Below, piece after piece: positions 35,718-46,239 of a DNA stretch of 64,000 nucleotides (its first letter is position 1; each line of letters opens with the position of its first letter). The stretch is from assembly GCA_016800925.1 (NCBI GenBank), contig JABCPU010000035.1, positions 62,001 to 126,000 of the forward strand, given 5' to 3'. The notes under the pieces were generated by a model that saw only the letters and a program-made list of their open reading frames with translations, was not told the origin of the DNA and ran no database searches. The position numbers were made by a program, and so were the translations under genes. Source of the DNA: Suillus spraguei (taxonomy: Eukaryota; Basidiomycota; Agaricomycetes; Boletales; Suillaceae).

Positions 35718-36773
35718 ATGAACAAAGATTCTTCACAGTACTACTCTCCTGTCGATGCTGTCCACCGTGACGAGGAGCAACCATTTGTTGATGCTACAGA
35801 AACGCTCCGTACAGAAGCTCGTTTCAAGTTGCGTATCCTTCGCATGTGGCCTATATTGAGCCATGGCGTGTTGATATGCACATCGATATTCTTTTTCACG
35901 CTATGGATGGGCACGCCTTCGCCCCATCTGCTTGATGAACTTGCTGTATACTGTGAGTGATCAGACATCCTCGGACAGTTAACATAGTGTTGATTATCTG
36001 TCACAGCTCCAGCAAGTAGTGCTGTTGACACTACGATCGTAAGATTCAATGGAACCCTCGACTATCCTTCTATCTATCGTGGCCCTCCTTCTCCAGAAAT
36101 TGATGCTGCTTGGGCCAGGATAGCTCGCGATGGTACGTTGTCCAATTTCTCCCGTCATCATCATCAGTAATTATTCATGCTCATGAAAAATCAGTGCTAC
36201 CAACTCGAATGTCGCTCGAGGAGATTATCAAAGCCGGCGAAGTAGATTCGGCTTCCAAGGTCAAGTTCCCAGCCGAATTTGGCGGGGGTTTCATGGTAGC
36301 CATGGAGGCCCCTCACCAACTCCATTGTCTGGTAAGCTATACAACACCGAAAGTCAAGTCGTTCTTGCCTCACGCTTTGTAGAATCTACTTCGCAAATCC
36401 TCGTTTCGCGAGTATTATGCACCCGCAGATATTTCGTTCCAGGACTTGCCCGCAGTACTCCGCATGCATCTTGGTACGTACGTTTTCTTATTTGACGCAC
36501 CACCTGCTTATCGTATACATTACAGATCATTGCATTGAAATGATCAGGCAGAATATCATGTGCAATGCAGACGTGACATTGCTAACATGGGACTGGGTTG
36601 AGGGACATGAGATCCCATACCCTAACTTCAACACCCGCCACCAATGCAGGAACTACGAGAAACTATTGGATTGGTCTAACAAGAATGCTGTTCATATTCC
36701 TAAAACCGCGGTTACTCGCACCAAAGATACGGTTGACCTCCCCTTACCCTTCCAGTGGCCGCCTATTGTCTGA
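35718..36773 (+). CDS. UstYa-like (DUF3328) oxidase 4
   Basis: Exons 35718-35952, 36007-36132, 36195-36331, 36383-36473 and 36526-36773 code for 278 residues. The start is MNKDSSQYYSPVD, with an anchor at about residues 47-64 (LSHGVLICTSIFFFTLWM). Motifs are HQLHC (161-165) and HLDHC (195-199), followed by IRQNIMC and WDWVEGHEIPYPNFNTRHQC. It is closest to UstYa1 and is the nearest oxidase to the precursor genes, which start 1.55 kb downstream. A copy of its 3' end has been carried into the repeat cassette at 44268-44330. Confidence 0.9.
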
Positions 36774-38205
36774 TGCAACAAGGAATGTCGTGATACTTAC
36801 TACTTACTACATTCCATATTCACGCGTATTTTGGAAGAACAGCAATGGTTAGGAGCTCAGTCGAATTAAATGTATCGTCAGTACTTACATGAATGACATA
36901 GGAATGAATGAATAATATTGTGTTTTGCCATCTATGTCACTACTCATGTAAGCTCAGGTTCCTGAGTAATCAATGACTCAAGCTAGCTTCAAGCATGAAC
37001 AAGTCCAAAACCAAGTAACCGGAATATGAATATTGTAGGAACTCGGTCACGACTGGGATATATAATGTTTGTTCTCGCTTGCTTGTGAATCAGTCGTGCA
37101 CCAGTCAGTTCTCCACTATTATGTGTCAGGACTCGCTTCTTTCAATGCTACCAAAGGGCAATAATGGACGCTGCGATTACTGACACCGGTGTAACACGCT
37201 ACTTCCATGTGACACGGTACCGGCAATAGTAGTCTCTAGTTCGTTACCATCAAAGTCATGGCGCTGACCTAGAAGGTATGCCAAGGTGATTGTAACGAAA
37301 GTTTTATTGAGTTGCTCTTCCACATGCATCGTGTACAGGAAGAGCGGTGATTAAGGGGCGGTCGAGCCTTCGCATTTACAGAGGGTTTACCCCTGCATCA
37401 TAGGCAAAAATTGAATCCTGGAACCGAGCCTTATTGAAATTATTTCTTATTAAGAGCTGTGTTGAAGGCCTTGGTGTGATATGCCGCAGAAAGAATGAAA
37501 TAGTCATCATCGGGTCCTGGTGACGACTGGGAAGAGCTGACAGAGAGCGGCCGCCAGTGGCACTTCAGGCTAACGTCAGTTGATGTTAATTTTGTTTAGC
37601 CCCAACACACGTGATGGAAAGGACCTGAAAGAACTCGTACGTAGTTGATACTGACGCATAGGACGGTATGGATACAGATCACTACCCCATGGGCACTGTA
37701 CAGTCAAAAATCAGGCTTGGAGTAAGTTTTGTCGTGACTCGTCTCGAATCCTGATATGGTAAGATCAGCGCGGCAAGAAGTTAGAATGGATATTAATAAA
37801 ATTGACACTTTCTGTTTACATCTTGACACTGACAGCCAACCGCGTGCTTTGTGATCCTTGCGGTCACCGCTAAGACTGCCGTGACCTGCCCCGGCGGTTA
37901 ATCATGGCCGTGTACTCCAACCTTTTCCATATATCGGTATATATGATGGTGTTACGGCTGTAATGAGGCTCTGCAGCTGTCCTCTGATGCGGGAGTGTTG
38001 TCTCTTTCTCGCATAGAGAACCTGCCCTATGCATTGAACCCAGGCCCCATTCGCGGCACTGAGCCCATTCGGAGATGATCATTCTGGCGTAATAGTCTTG
38101 CCTCGTTGGGATTGTGGCCGTTGAGTGATTGTTCGATGACACTGAAGGCTGAGAGCTGATTAGACTTAGAACAGCCCCTTTCAGTTGTTCTGAGTGGATT
38201 AGGTT
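36774..38205 (+). repeat. Upstream part of precursor cassette 1, duplicated before precursors 2 and 3
   Basis: This non-coding stretch is homologous in order to about 44330-46127 and, from about 37444, to about 42303-42984. Landmarks are GAGCGGTGATTAAGGGG, TTACAGAGGGTTT, GATATGCCGCAG and GGAAAGGACCTGAAAGAAC. It shows that the precursors arose by duplication of multi-kilobase cassettes. Confidence 0.75.
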
Positions 38206-38290
38206 TCAGCCAATGGAGATGACCTGGGTCACGAGTGGACATACAAAGAGGTATAAAGCTCTCTTGAAGATTCCATTGTAATGCATCAAC
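38206..38290 (+). promoter_or_regulatory. Core promoter of precursor 1
   Basis: The block contains AGCCAAT, TGACCTGGGTCACGAGTGG and a TATA box (TATAAAG, 38252-38258) 76 bp before the ATG. It is conserved upstream of precursors 2 and 3. Confidence 0.7.
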
Positions 38291-38327
38291 AAAGCACCAG
38301 TCGCACCAACCTCTTAGTAACTCAAAC

Positions 38328-39145
38328 ATGAAGCTCTCTCTTCTCTTCAGCGTGCTCGCATCCATTGTGGTTCTTGCCACGGCATACCCCACTCAAGGAG
38401 CTGCTGGCTTCGCGAAACGCTCCAGTGAGTATTCATAACACATTAACATGCGGAGGTTGACAAGCGTAACTTGCTGCTAGATGTGGGGAAGCGTGACTCG
38501 GATGACGCTGACGTCTATGACAACGGCTATGTCTTCGCCGACTACAAGAAGAGGGATGAGGTGAAGCGCGACTCGGATGACGCTGACGTCTATGACAACG
38601 GCTATGTATTCGCCGACTACAAGAAGAGGGATGAGGTGAAGCGCGACTCGGATGACGCTGACGTCTATGACAACGGCTATGTCTTCGCCGACTACAGGAA
38701 GAGGGACGAGGGCAAGCGCGACTCGGCTGAAGTAGACGATTTCGACAACAACTATAAATTCGAGGACTACAAGAAGAGGGACGAGGGGAAGCGCGCTTCG
38801 GATGAAGCAGACGTATTCGACAACGACTATAAATTCGTGGAGTACAGGAAGAGGGACGAGGGGAAGCGCGCTTCGGATGAAGCAGACGTGTTCGACAACG
38901 ACTATAAATTCGTGGAGTACAGGAAGAGGGACGAGAGGAAGCGCGCCTCAGATGAAGCAGATGTATTTGACAACGGTTATGTCTTCGCCGACTACAAGAG
39001 GGATGAGGGGAAGCGCACCTCGGATGAAGTAGACGATTTCGACAACAACTATAAATTCGAGGACTACAAGAAGAGGGATGAGGGGAAGCGCGCCACGGAT
39101 GACGTAGATCTATTCGACAACAACTATATCTTCGAAGAGTATTAG
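38328..39145 (+). CDS. Kex2-processed repeat precursor 1 (dikaritin/UstA-like), 9 units
   Basis: Two exons, 38328-38424 and 38481-39145, are joined through a 56-bp intron and give 253 residues. The signal peptide MKLSLLFSVLASIVVLATA is followed by a short prosequence ending KR (30-31). Residues 38-253 are nine units of 25 residues (24 in the seventh, 17 in the last). Each has an acidic stretch, then Y-x-F-x-x-Y, then KKR/RKR, then DE(G/V/R)KR. Cores are YVFADY (4), YKFEDY (2), YKFVEY (2) and YIFEEY (1). Kex2 would release them in the Golgi, and UstYa-type oxidases are the likely modifiers. A secreted signalling or repellent peptide precursor is the alternative. It is intact. Confidence 0.85.
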
Positions 39146-39724
39146 GACTTCTGAACTTGACGCCAAGTTCTGCGCAGGTGAGTTATAATTGTATGTCTCA
39201 TTTTTTGTGGACTCATCCACCGTACTAGGTCTGGATGGCATCGCCGAAGTTTCTTTCCCTGTATATCTACCTATCTTCTCCCCTTTATCTGGTTGTTTGG
39301 TTTCTGACATACTACGCATCCATGTAATATCATAGTCTCGATTGTTTTACTTTTTTCAACTTACATAACTACAGACAACGTTCTTTCTAGTGGGCTATTA
39401 TCTAGTGCATTTTTCAATTCGTGTTGTTATTTGAAGTGCTCTCAATTCCTATATAAAATGACGAGACGGTATGTCAATCGTAGCCTGCTCAATGCCAGCT
39501 GGTTTTCGTCCGAGGCATAACAATTCTCTTCTCCTGAATGTTATGGAAAGCCAGACCACCGTGCTCCACTTCCAAGGCTTCTACTTCTCAGAACCTTCCT
39601 AGTGAGGTAAGTAGCTTGTATTGGCCTCCGAACACCTTGTGTGACTCGCAACCGTTCGAAAAATTTATTGACAAGTTAAGATGAACTTCCAAGTAAACCA
39701 TTCATGAGTGAACGTCAAGATGTG
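39146..39724. other. Downstream flank of precursor 1, shared with precursors 2 and 3
   Basis: About 400 bp (for example TATGTCTCATTTTTTGTGG, ACTAGGTCTGG and CATCCATGTAATA) match the regions after 43615 and 46985. No gene is present. Confidence 0.65.
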
Positions 39725-40560
39725 TTCTGATGGAAAAATACATTGCAGGTTTCGAACCTACACAGTCCAAGATAAACAGATTTTGATTCTGTTGTGATAA
39801 CTATCAGGCTAAGATCAGTTACGGTGAAAGAAACCATCACGAGTGAATATCAAGGCGTCTTCCGATAGAAAAACCCGTGTTGTCGGCAGGTTTCGATCCT
39901 GTACAGTCCAAGAGAAACAGATTTTGATTCTGTTGTGGCAACCACTTGGCTAAGACCAGTAGCGGTAAACTTCTAAAGCATCCATCCATGAGTGAATATC
40001 AAGATGTGTTCCGATAGAAAACTTGTCGTGGGCAGGTTTCGAACCTGTACAGTCCAAGAGAAATAGATTTTGATTCTGTTGTGGCACACTGGCAACCATC
40101 TGGCTAAGCCCAGCTCCTGCGAACTTCTAAAGCATCCATGAGTGAATGTCAAGTGTGTTCCGATAGGAAAAAACCATGTCGTTGGCAGGTTTTGAACCTG
40201 CACAGTCCAAGAGAAACAGATTTTGATTCTGTTGTGGCAACCACCTGGCTAAGACTAGTTGCGGTGAACTCCTAAAGCATCTATCCATGAATGAATATCA
40301 AGGTGTGTTCCGATAGAGAGAGAAAAAACCTTGTCATCGGCAGGTTTCAGACCTGCACAGTCCAAGAGAAACAGATTTTGACTCTGTTATGGGAACCACC
40401 TGGCTAAGACCAGTTACGAGCTTCTAAAGGAACCATGCATGAATGAATGCCAAAGTGTGTTCCGATAGAAAAAATGTAGTTAAGCAAGTTTCGAACCTGC
40501 GTAGTCCACGGGAAACAGATTTTGATTCTGTTGTGGTAACCACACTGCCCAGGCTAAAGT
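39725..40560 (-). repeat. Tandem array of six tRNA-Leu-derived pseudogene units
   Basis: Six units of about 145 bp each contain, on the minus strand, a D-arm-like TAGCCAGGTGGTTGCC and an anticodon hairpin ACAGA-ATCAAAA-TCTGT (anticodon CAA, Leu). A long variable arm and a B-box-like GGTTCGAAACC also occur. The seven bases on either side that should form the acceptor stem do not pair in the units checked, so these are not functional tRNAs. The spacer, with TGAGTGAATATCAAG and GTTCCGATAGAAAA, is repeated as well, which shows tandem duplication. Confidence 0.75.
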
Positions 40561-40599
40561 CTTTAACTCCTCTTCCACTTGACGACTCACGAGACTTCC

Positions 40600-41040
40600 T
40601 AAGTTGAAAAATTATGGGGCCCCTGATTGACACGACCCGAAACAACATGCACAATAAAATTCGAGTCTGAACGTCTACGAGACAATAAAATTGCCCCGAC
40701 AAGGGATGAAGACTGAGATAATTCTAATTCACCATCATTAGCAGTAAGTTCAATATCACTAAGTATACATGGAGTTTCTAGAAACACAGAAGGAGATCAG
40801 CAGATACTGAAAAACAAGGACAATGAGACACTGTCACCACTTTGAAGGCCAGACATGGAAGATTGGAGATTGGAGTCTCATCTTCCCACAAAACGGTGGC
40901 CACACAGTAATCCAGTTGATCCCAAACATAACATCGAGATCACACGCGACCTCGAGTTCGACATCGGTAGCGAGGGTACGGGAATGAATCACTGAAGCTA
41001 TGGGGATTTCAACGAATCGGACGAGATGTGGGGTCACAGA
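40600..41040 (-). pseudogene. Coding-like relic, unrecognised
   Basis: Minus-strand frames at 41037-40834 (VELEVACDLDVMFGINWIT) and 40787-40599 look protein-like but have no start or splice structure that joins them. The first faintly recalls the C-terminal half of retropepsin-like domains; this is a weak impression only. Confidence 0.25.
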
Positions 41041-41117
41041 GGGGTCTGAAGGAGAGTTGGCATTACGGCCTAGTGCCAGGTGCAGTGCGTGCCGTTCTCT
41101 ACGGAAGTAAAAATGAA

Positions 41118-41199
41118 GGGCCTTGCTGGGAATCGAACCCAGGCCACTTGCAATTGAGAATCGCCCAAAGCAAGTATCGTACCTCTAGACTACAAGGCC
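41118..41199 (-). tRNA. tRNA-Pro (anticodon UGG) with an 11-nt intron
   Basis: The acceptor stem GGCCTTG pairs with CAAGGCC, and the T arm CTGGG-TTCGATT-CCCAG is perfect. The anticodon stem CTTGC/GCAAG encloses TTTGGG, an 11-nt insertion and T. This gives anticodon TGG with an intron one base 3' of it, the canonical nuclear position. Confidence 0.85.
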
Positions 41200-41504
41200 T
41201 TAAAACTTCAGGCCTAAGGTGGTATGATCGGTGAGCATTGAGACCCTGGGGTCCGAGGTTGCGGTACATACCCAGGCTCCCCAGTCTGATACTCGTCAAC
41301 ATGCATTCTTTTATGTTTGTGGCCAGTATCGTCTACGGGATCCCTTAGAAGCTGGTCTACGGTGGTGGCCTGCACGATGCTGTCTAGCGTCAGAATCGGC
41401 GATAGCAACAGGGTGTTTGTGTTTGGGAAGGTGAGCCAGAGGGTATGCTTGGGGAGTCAGAGACGCTTGAAGGCTCAATGAAGAAAGTGTAGGACGTGCA
41501 TCGT

Positions 41505-41660
41505 GTCAAGAGTGTTTCTAGATGATATTGGCATCATACTTACACGACGCATGGGACGTTTCTCTCGTTGTATTTGCTCCACAAATGTGTTGCCGTCATG
41601 GCGCACTGCATAGGAAGTCAGCTTGCTGGAATCAAGATTGCAAATGGAGTGGGTGGTGCT
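41505..41660 (-). pseudogene. Duplicated exon, copy 1 (SYAVRHDG motif)
   Basis: The minus strand encodes SKLTSYAVRHDGNTFVEQIQ followed by REKRPMRR and a GTAAGT donor. A near-identical exon is at 44120-44260. The family is not recognised. Confidence 0.5.
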
Positions 41661-42013
41661 AGGGAAGGCTGCAGAAAGGAACTGATCTGCTCACCAAGAT
41701 TTTTGGCGCGCTGACACCCGTTGCACCGTCATAAAAATTTCGTAGTAGATATTTTGTATGTGGGAATTAGAAGTAGATGTATTACGGCCGGCATCAGACC
41801 GTTTGTGGGGACAAGTTGAACTGTGAATTGAATGAAAATCACTAGAGGTACTGAAAGTTGAAACAAAACCATATGCAGCCCGGTATTTAGAGATTGCTTG
41901 AGATGTGCATGTGTGGAGTAGGACATGTATTTCATGGTTCGAGCCCCTTCGAGATTGGGTCAAAGTTCTAGTGAGTCAATCTGTGTCGATCCGCAGTTGT
42001 CGACTTGTCGACG
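41661..42013. other. Intergenic, no supported gene
   Basis: Overlapping minus-strand ORFs at 41691-41963 and 41729-41935 have no recognisable content. Confidence 0.45.
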
Positions 42014-42196
42014 ATGACAGAAGATACAAAAGCCCAGGACGTTCAGGCTGTTGGGTCAATTTTAAAACTCCGTCATGACCTCATTTATATCGTGAACGCG
42101 AGTGCCTTCAAGTTGTTCAACTCTAATATCGTGCTGGTTGGTATTTTATTGCTGGTTATGCCATCCGTACTCGCTTCATTCAGCGTCTATGTCTGA
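42014..42196 (+). CDS. Small putative membrane protein, unrecognised
   Basis: A 60-residue ORF starts MTEDTKAQDVQAVGS and ends with a hydrophobic segment (IVLVGILLLVMPSVLASFSV). It lies 44 bp upstream of a LINE 3' tail, so it could be a transposon by-product. No homologous family is recognised. Confidence 0.3.
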   Translation: MTEDTKAQDVQAVGSILKLRHDLIYIVNASAFKLFNSNIVLVGILLLVMPSVLASFSVYV

Positions 42197-42239
42197 AGTG
42201 TTTTTTGAGTTACACCTCAATTGTTTGTTATCGAGAGCT

Positions 42240-42309
42240 ATGTGAATTCGGTAGGTAATGTCCAATATAGGGCCCAGTGGACGATAAACAAGTATCCAAA
42301 AAAAATAGA
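42240..42309 (+). mobile_element. 3' tail of a LINE related to the one at 1-1127
   Basis: GGTAGGTAATGTCCAATATAGGG ... ACGATAAACAAG followed by an A-rich tail matches the end of the first LINE (1050-1127). Only the tail is present, typical of severe 5' truncation. Quoted pieces are partial. Confidence 0.65.
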
Positions 42310-42984
42310 GCTGTGCATAAGAAATTGACGTGATATGCCGCAGCAAATAATCATCGAGGGTGCTGATAACAACTGTAAAGAATGAGGTACAGGGCCGCCG
42401 CCACCTGATGTCGGTCGATGTTCAATGACTTTGTTTAGTCCCATAACGCGTGGAAAGGACCTGAAAGAACGAACTCGCGGGTGATACTGGTCAATAGGAC
42501 GGCACAGATCCAGGTCACTTCCTCATGGGTACGTACTGTACAGTAAAAAATCAGATTTACTAGGTAGTAAATATTCTTGTGTTTAGTATCCCAATATGAC
42601 AGGATCAGCAGCATCCAGAGGTACCTGGGATATTAATAGAAGTATTCATTTTTGACAGCCAATAGTGTTTGCGCTTTCCCCGGCGGTCCGTCGTTGCCGT
42701 TGGTCTTCGAATTGCCAATTTGCGATAGTTATTTTATGTAACTTATTTATGGCTCTATACTCCAACATCACAAAAACTTCTTCCGTTTATCGGCATAGAT
42801 GACAACTATGGCTGTCTTAAATATCATTTTCTCGCGTGAGAGGACCTACTCTTTGCCCAGAGCTCAACCGGAGATGATATCTTGAGAATTTGGGTGTAAT
42901 AGTCTTGCCTCGTTGGGATTGCGGACGCTCAGTGATTTTGAATGACCACCTCCATCCCTTTTACAAGTTCTGAGTGGATAAGGC

Positions 42985-43075
42985 TTAGACCAATTAAGGT
43001 GACTTGAATAGGCCATGGGCCGACCTACGAAAAAGGTATAAAGCCTCTTGAAGATTCCAATGTAATTCATCGACA
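42985..43075 (+). promoter_or_regulatory. Core promoter of precursor 2
   Basis: This is the same block as for precursor 1, with ACCAATT and TATAAAG (43037-43043) 75 bp before the ATG. The TGACCTGGGTCA element is diverged here. Confidence 0.68.
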
Positions 43076-43111
43076 AAGTACCAGTCGCACCTACCTCTTA
43101 GTAACTCGAAC

Positions 43112-43614
43112 ATGAAGCTCTCTCTTCTCTTCAGCATGCTTGCATCCATCGTGGTTCTTGCCACAGCGTACCCCACAGAAGGAGCCACTGGCATCGCTAA
43201 GCGTTCCAGTGAGTATTCATAACTCATTATTATGCGGAGGTTGACAAGCATGACTTTTTTCTAGATGCGGAGAAACGCGAGGAACTTGACACCGATCATC
43301 ACATCGGCTACAAGAAGTACACTAAGAGGAATGAGTGGAAGCGTGACTCGGGGGAAATTGACGTCCTCGACAACGACTACGACTTCAAAAATTACAAGAG
43401 GGATGAGGGGAAGCGCGACTCGGGGGAAATTGACGTTCTCGACAATGACTATGACTTCGAAAAATACAAGAGGGACGAGGGGAAGCGCGACTCGGGGGAA
43501 ATTGACGTCCTCGACAACGACTATGACTTCAAAAAATACAAAAGGGATGAGGGGAAACGCAGCTCGGGGGAAATTGATGTTCTTGACAATGACTATGACT
43601 TCAAGAAATATTAG
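43112..43614 (+). CDS. Kex2-processed repeat precursor 2, 4 units plus a divergent first unit
   Basis: Exons 43112-43208 and 43265-43614, with a 56-bp intron in the same position and phase, code for 148 residues. The signal peptide and prosequence closely match precursor 1 (AYPTEGATGIAKR). A first, divergent unit (38-59) contains HHIGYKKYTKR. Three 24-residue units and a terminal 17-residue unit follow, with cores YDFKNY, YDFEKY, YDFKKY and YDFKKY, bounded by KR and DEGKR. The frame lacks an internal ATG and is easily missed; overlapping frames on both strands are shadows of the repeats. It is intact. Confidence 0.85.
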
Positions 43615-44119
43615 TACTTCTGAACTTGACTTATAGCTGTATGTCTTATTTTTTGTAGGACTCATCCATTATACTAGGTCTGGTATCGCCGCAGCTTACA
43701 GGTCAATTTTCCATACAACTACAGATCTTGATTTCCTTATCTGATTGTTTTTGACGTGTTACATGCCCGCTCGTAATACAGTCCCGGTTGTTTTACTCTT
43801 GGACTCAACTATAGACTTGGCGTTCTTGCCAGTAAGCTCTTATCTGGTGCATTTTCAACTCGTGTATTGTTACCTTGAGTGCTCTCCATTCCTGTTTAAC
43901 ATGATAGAGACAATATGTCAGTTATAACTTTCTCGATGCTAGCTGGCTTTCATCCGAGGCATATCAAGGAACAACTGTCTTCTCTTGAATGGTCTTACTA
44001 CGGGAGACTGCGTGTTTCTCATATCCAAAGCAATAGCATGTAGTTACATATATATCGCACACGACTAGAAGAACGAAATGTATGATGACAAACCTGAGAA
44101 ATCAATAAACCTAACCGAA
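43615..44119. other. Downstream flank of precursor 2
   Basis: This is homologous to 39146-39540 and 46986-47540, including TTGAATGGTCTTACTACGGG and AGCAATAAACCTAACC-like stretches. No gene is present. Confidence 0.6.
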
Positions 44120-44260
44120 TTGTGCTGAGAGTGTTTCTGGATAATATCAGTATACTTACACGACACATGAGGCATTTCTCTCGTTGTATTTGCTCCACAA
44201 ATGTGTCGCCGTCATGGCGCACTGCATAAGAAGTCAACTTGGTCGAGCACACTGTTAATA
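44120..44260 (-). pseudogene. Duplicated exon, copy 2 (SYAVRHDG motif)
   Basis: The minus strand encodes TKLTSYAVRHDGDTFVEQIQ then REKCLMCR and a GTAAGT donor, matching 41505-41660. No flanking exons were identified. Confidence 0.5.
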
Positions 44261-44267
44261 TTGATAG

Positions 44268-44330
44268 ATCTCGCTCCAAATATACGGTTGACCTCTCCTT
44301 ACCCTTCCAATGGCCGCCCATCTGATGTAC
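44268..44330 (+). pseudogene. Orphan 3' end of a UstYa4-like gene
   Basis: ATACGGTTGACCTC encodes TVDL, and the frame continues SLPFQWPPI then stop, nearly identical to the last codons of UstYa4 (36720-36773). Similarity continues about 230 bp into the 3' flank. The rest of the gene is absent, marking the left edge of a duplicated cassette. Confidence 0.75.
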
Positions 44331-46127
44331 CACAATGTCTAGGGAATATCGTCCTGTGTATTCACTAGTACATGTTGCATTCATGAGTATCTTCCAAGAA
44401 CGGCAATTGTTAAGAGTTCGGTCGAATTAAGGTATTGGTAGTACATACATACATGAATGACATAGGAATGAATGAATAATTTATTTCGCCATCTATATGC
44501 GTTCATGTAAGTTCGGGTTCCTAAGTTCCTTGATGGCTCAAGCTTCAAGCGCTAACAGATTTAAAACCAGGTAGGAATATGAATACGATATTGTCGGAAC
44601 ATATTGTTTTGGTCATGGGATGTGATGCATGTGATGTTTGTTCCCACATGCTTGCGAGTCATGTGTCCTCGTTCTCTAACGTCGTACTGGTGGTGAAACC
44701 AGGTGAGGATTTTTCGTGCTGGTTAGGTATCCGTCAGTACTTAGATCTCAAGTGTTGTTTGAGTCGCGCCTCGATTCTAAGATGTCTGACAGGCCACAAA
44801 GAACAATAATAGAAGTTGTAATTGTTGATACGGCTCTAACTTACATCCTTCCATGGGACGCCGGTAACAGTCTCGAGTTACCATCATGATCGATTATGAA
44901 ACCAACCTAGACGATTTAATTTTCCCTGATGCCGAGGCGGTCGGAACGAAAACTCGTTTAAGTTGCTATTCCATATGTTTCATGTCGAGTTCCCCGTTCC
45001 AGTACGAGCGGTGATTAAGGGGGCACTTGAGTTTTCGCGTTTACAGAGGGTTTGCTCCCGCATCAAAAACTGGATACTGGAACCGAGCCCCGTTTGTTAT
45101 GAAGAGCTGTATGGATTTGTACTAGGTGAAGTCCAACATAACATAAAGATAAAAAAAGATCTGTGCTTAAGATCTTGATGTGATATTCCGCAAGGGTAGA
45201 ATAGCACAGTCCCAATGAATTTCTCACGACGTGGCACGTGACAATATGTACCGCCGCAATTGCCACTCTGAACCGATCTAGTAACTAAGTGTGTAGTACA
45301 CTCAGTATCCCATCTGTATCGACGCAAACACTCGCATTCAGGAACGCCTGCTGCCTGAACCATGCTATCTCATCGGAGAGAAGATGTTGGGACTTTATCT
45401 TTCACGCACGTGTGTGCTCGGCGTATTTTGTGGTATGTACGAATGATTTTGGATTTGTGTGGAGAGCAGGGGGAGTTGAGAACGTATTGCGTGTCAGCGA
45501 CACTACAATTATTTCACGTTGACCTTGTTCAGCCCGGGCACGCGTACAGATGGTGGAAATAATAACATGACAGAACTCGAACATGGTTGATACTACTGCT
45601 GCACGCATAGGTCGCTACGGAATTTAGATCACTACCACCGTACAGTCAAAACCAGGCTTCCTAGGCTCTTATTCAGTATTGACTCTAGATATGACAAGAT
45701 CAGCAATAACTACGGGTTCCTGGAATATCAATAGAAGTGACGTTAGTCTGGACCTGCCCTTGATCTGTACTTCTGACAGCCAGTGGTACTTGCGCCATTC
45801 CCGAGTGCCGCGGTTCTGGTTGTCGTGCATGTGGTCTCGAACTGCCCATTTGCGAATGCGAAATACAGCCTCGTTGATTCCGGTATTTTTCAGACGAATC
45901 CTGTCCTCTGCTGCGGAAGTGTCTTCATCACTCACGTGAGAGGACACGCCCTATACACCTACTAGTCCATTCGGAGATGAGAATTCGGGCGTGATTGTCT
46001 TGCCTCGATAGAATTGTAGGCGCTGAGTGATATCTCAATGACTCTTACGGCTGATTCTTGTGACCGTCAACTCAGAATAATCCCTTTCAAATGCAAATGC
46101 TCTAAGTGAATACCGTGGTGCATTCAG
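44331..46127 (+). repeat. Upstream part of precursor cassette 3
   Basis: It corresponds to 36774-38205 in cassette 1. ORFs at 44579-44809, 44963-45178 and 45679-45939 have no independent support as genes. Confidence 0.6.
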
Positions 46128-46206
46128 CCAATTGAGGTGACCTGGGTCATGAGTGGACTTACGAAAAGGTATAAAGCTCTCTTGAAGATTCCAATGTAAT
46201 ACATCG
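46128..46206 (+). promoter_or_regulatory. Core promoter of precursor 3
   Basis: AGCCAAT, TGACCTGGGTCATGAGTGG and TATAAAG (46170-46176) lie 70 bp before the ATG, nearly identical to precursor 1. Confidence 0.7.
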
Positions 46207-46239
46207 ACAAACTACCAATCGCACTTCTTAACTCAAAAC

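Noticed and set aside
38328..39145. Mating pheromone precursor as identity of the repeat proteins
   Set aside because: Basidiomycete pheromone precursors are short with a C-terminal CaaX box; these end in Tyr, have no Cys in the repeats and carry a signal peptide.
39725..40560. Possible CRISPR-like array or functional tRNA genes
   Set aside because: Units are tRNA-derived with repeated spacers, CRISPR is not expected in a fungus, and the acceptor stems do not pair.
43261..43665. 134-residue minus-strand ORF and the plus-strand ORF 43265-43636 over precursor 2
   Set aside because: Both are shadow frames of the 72-bp repeats; the spliced frame starting at the signal peptide explains the conservation.
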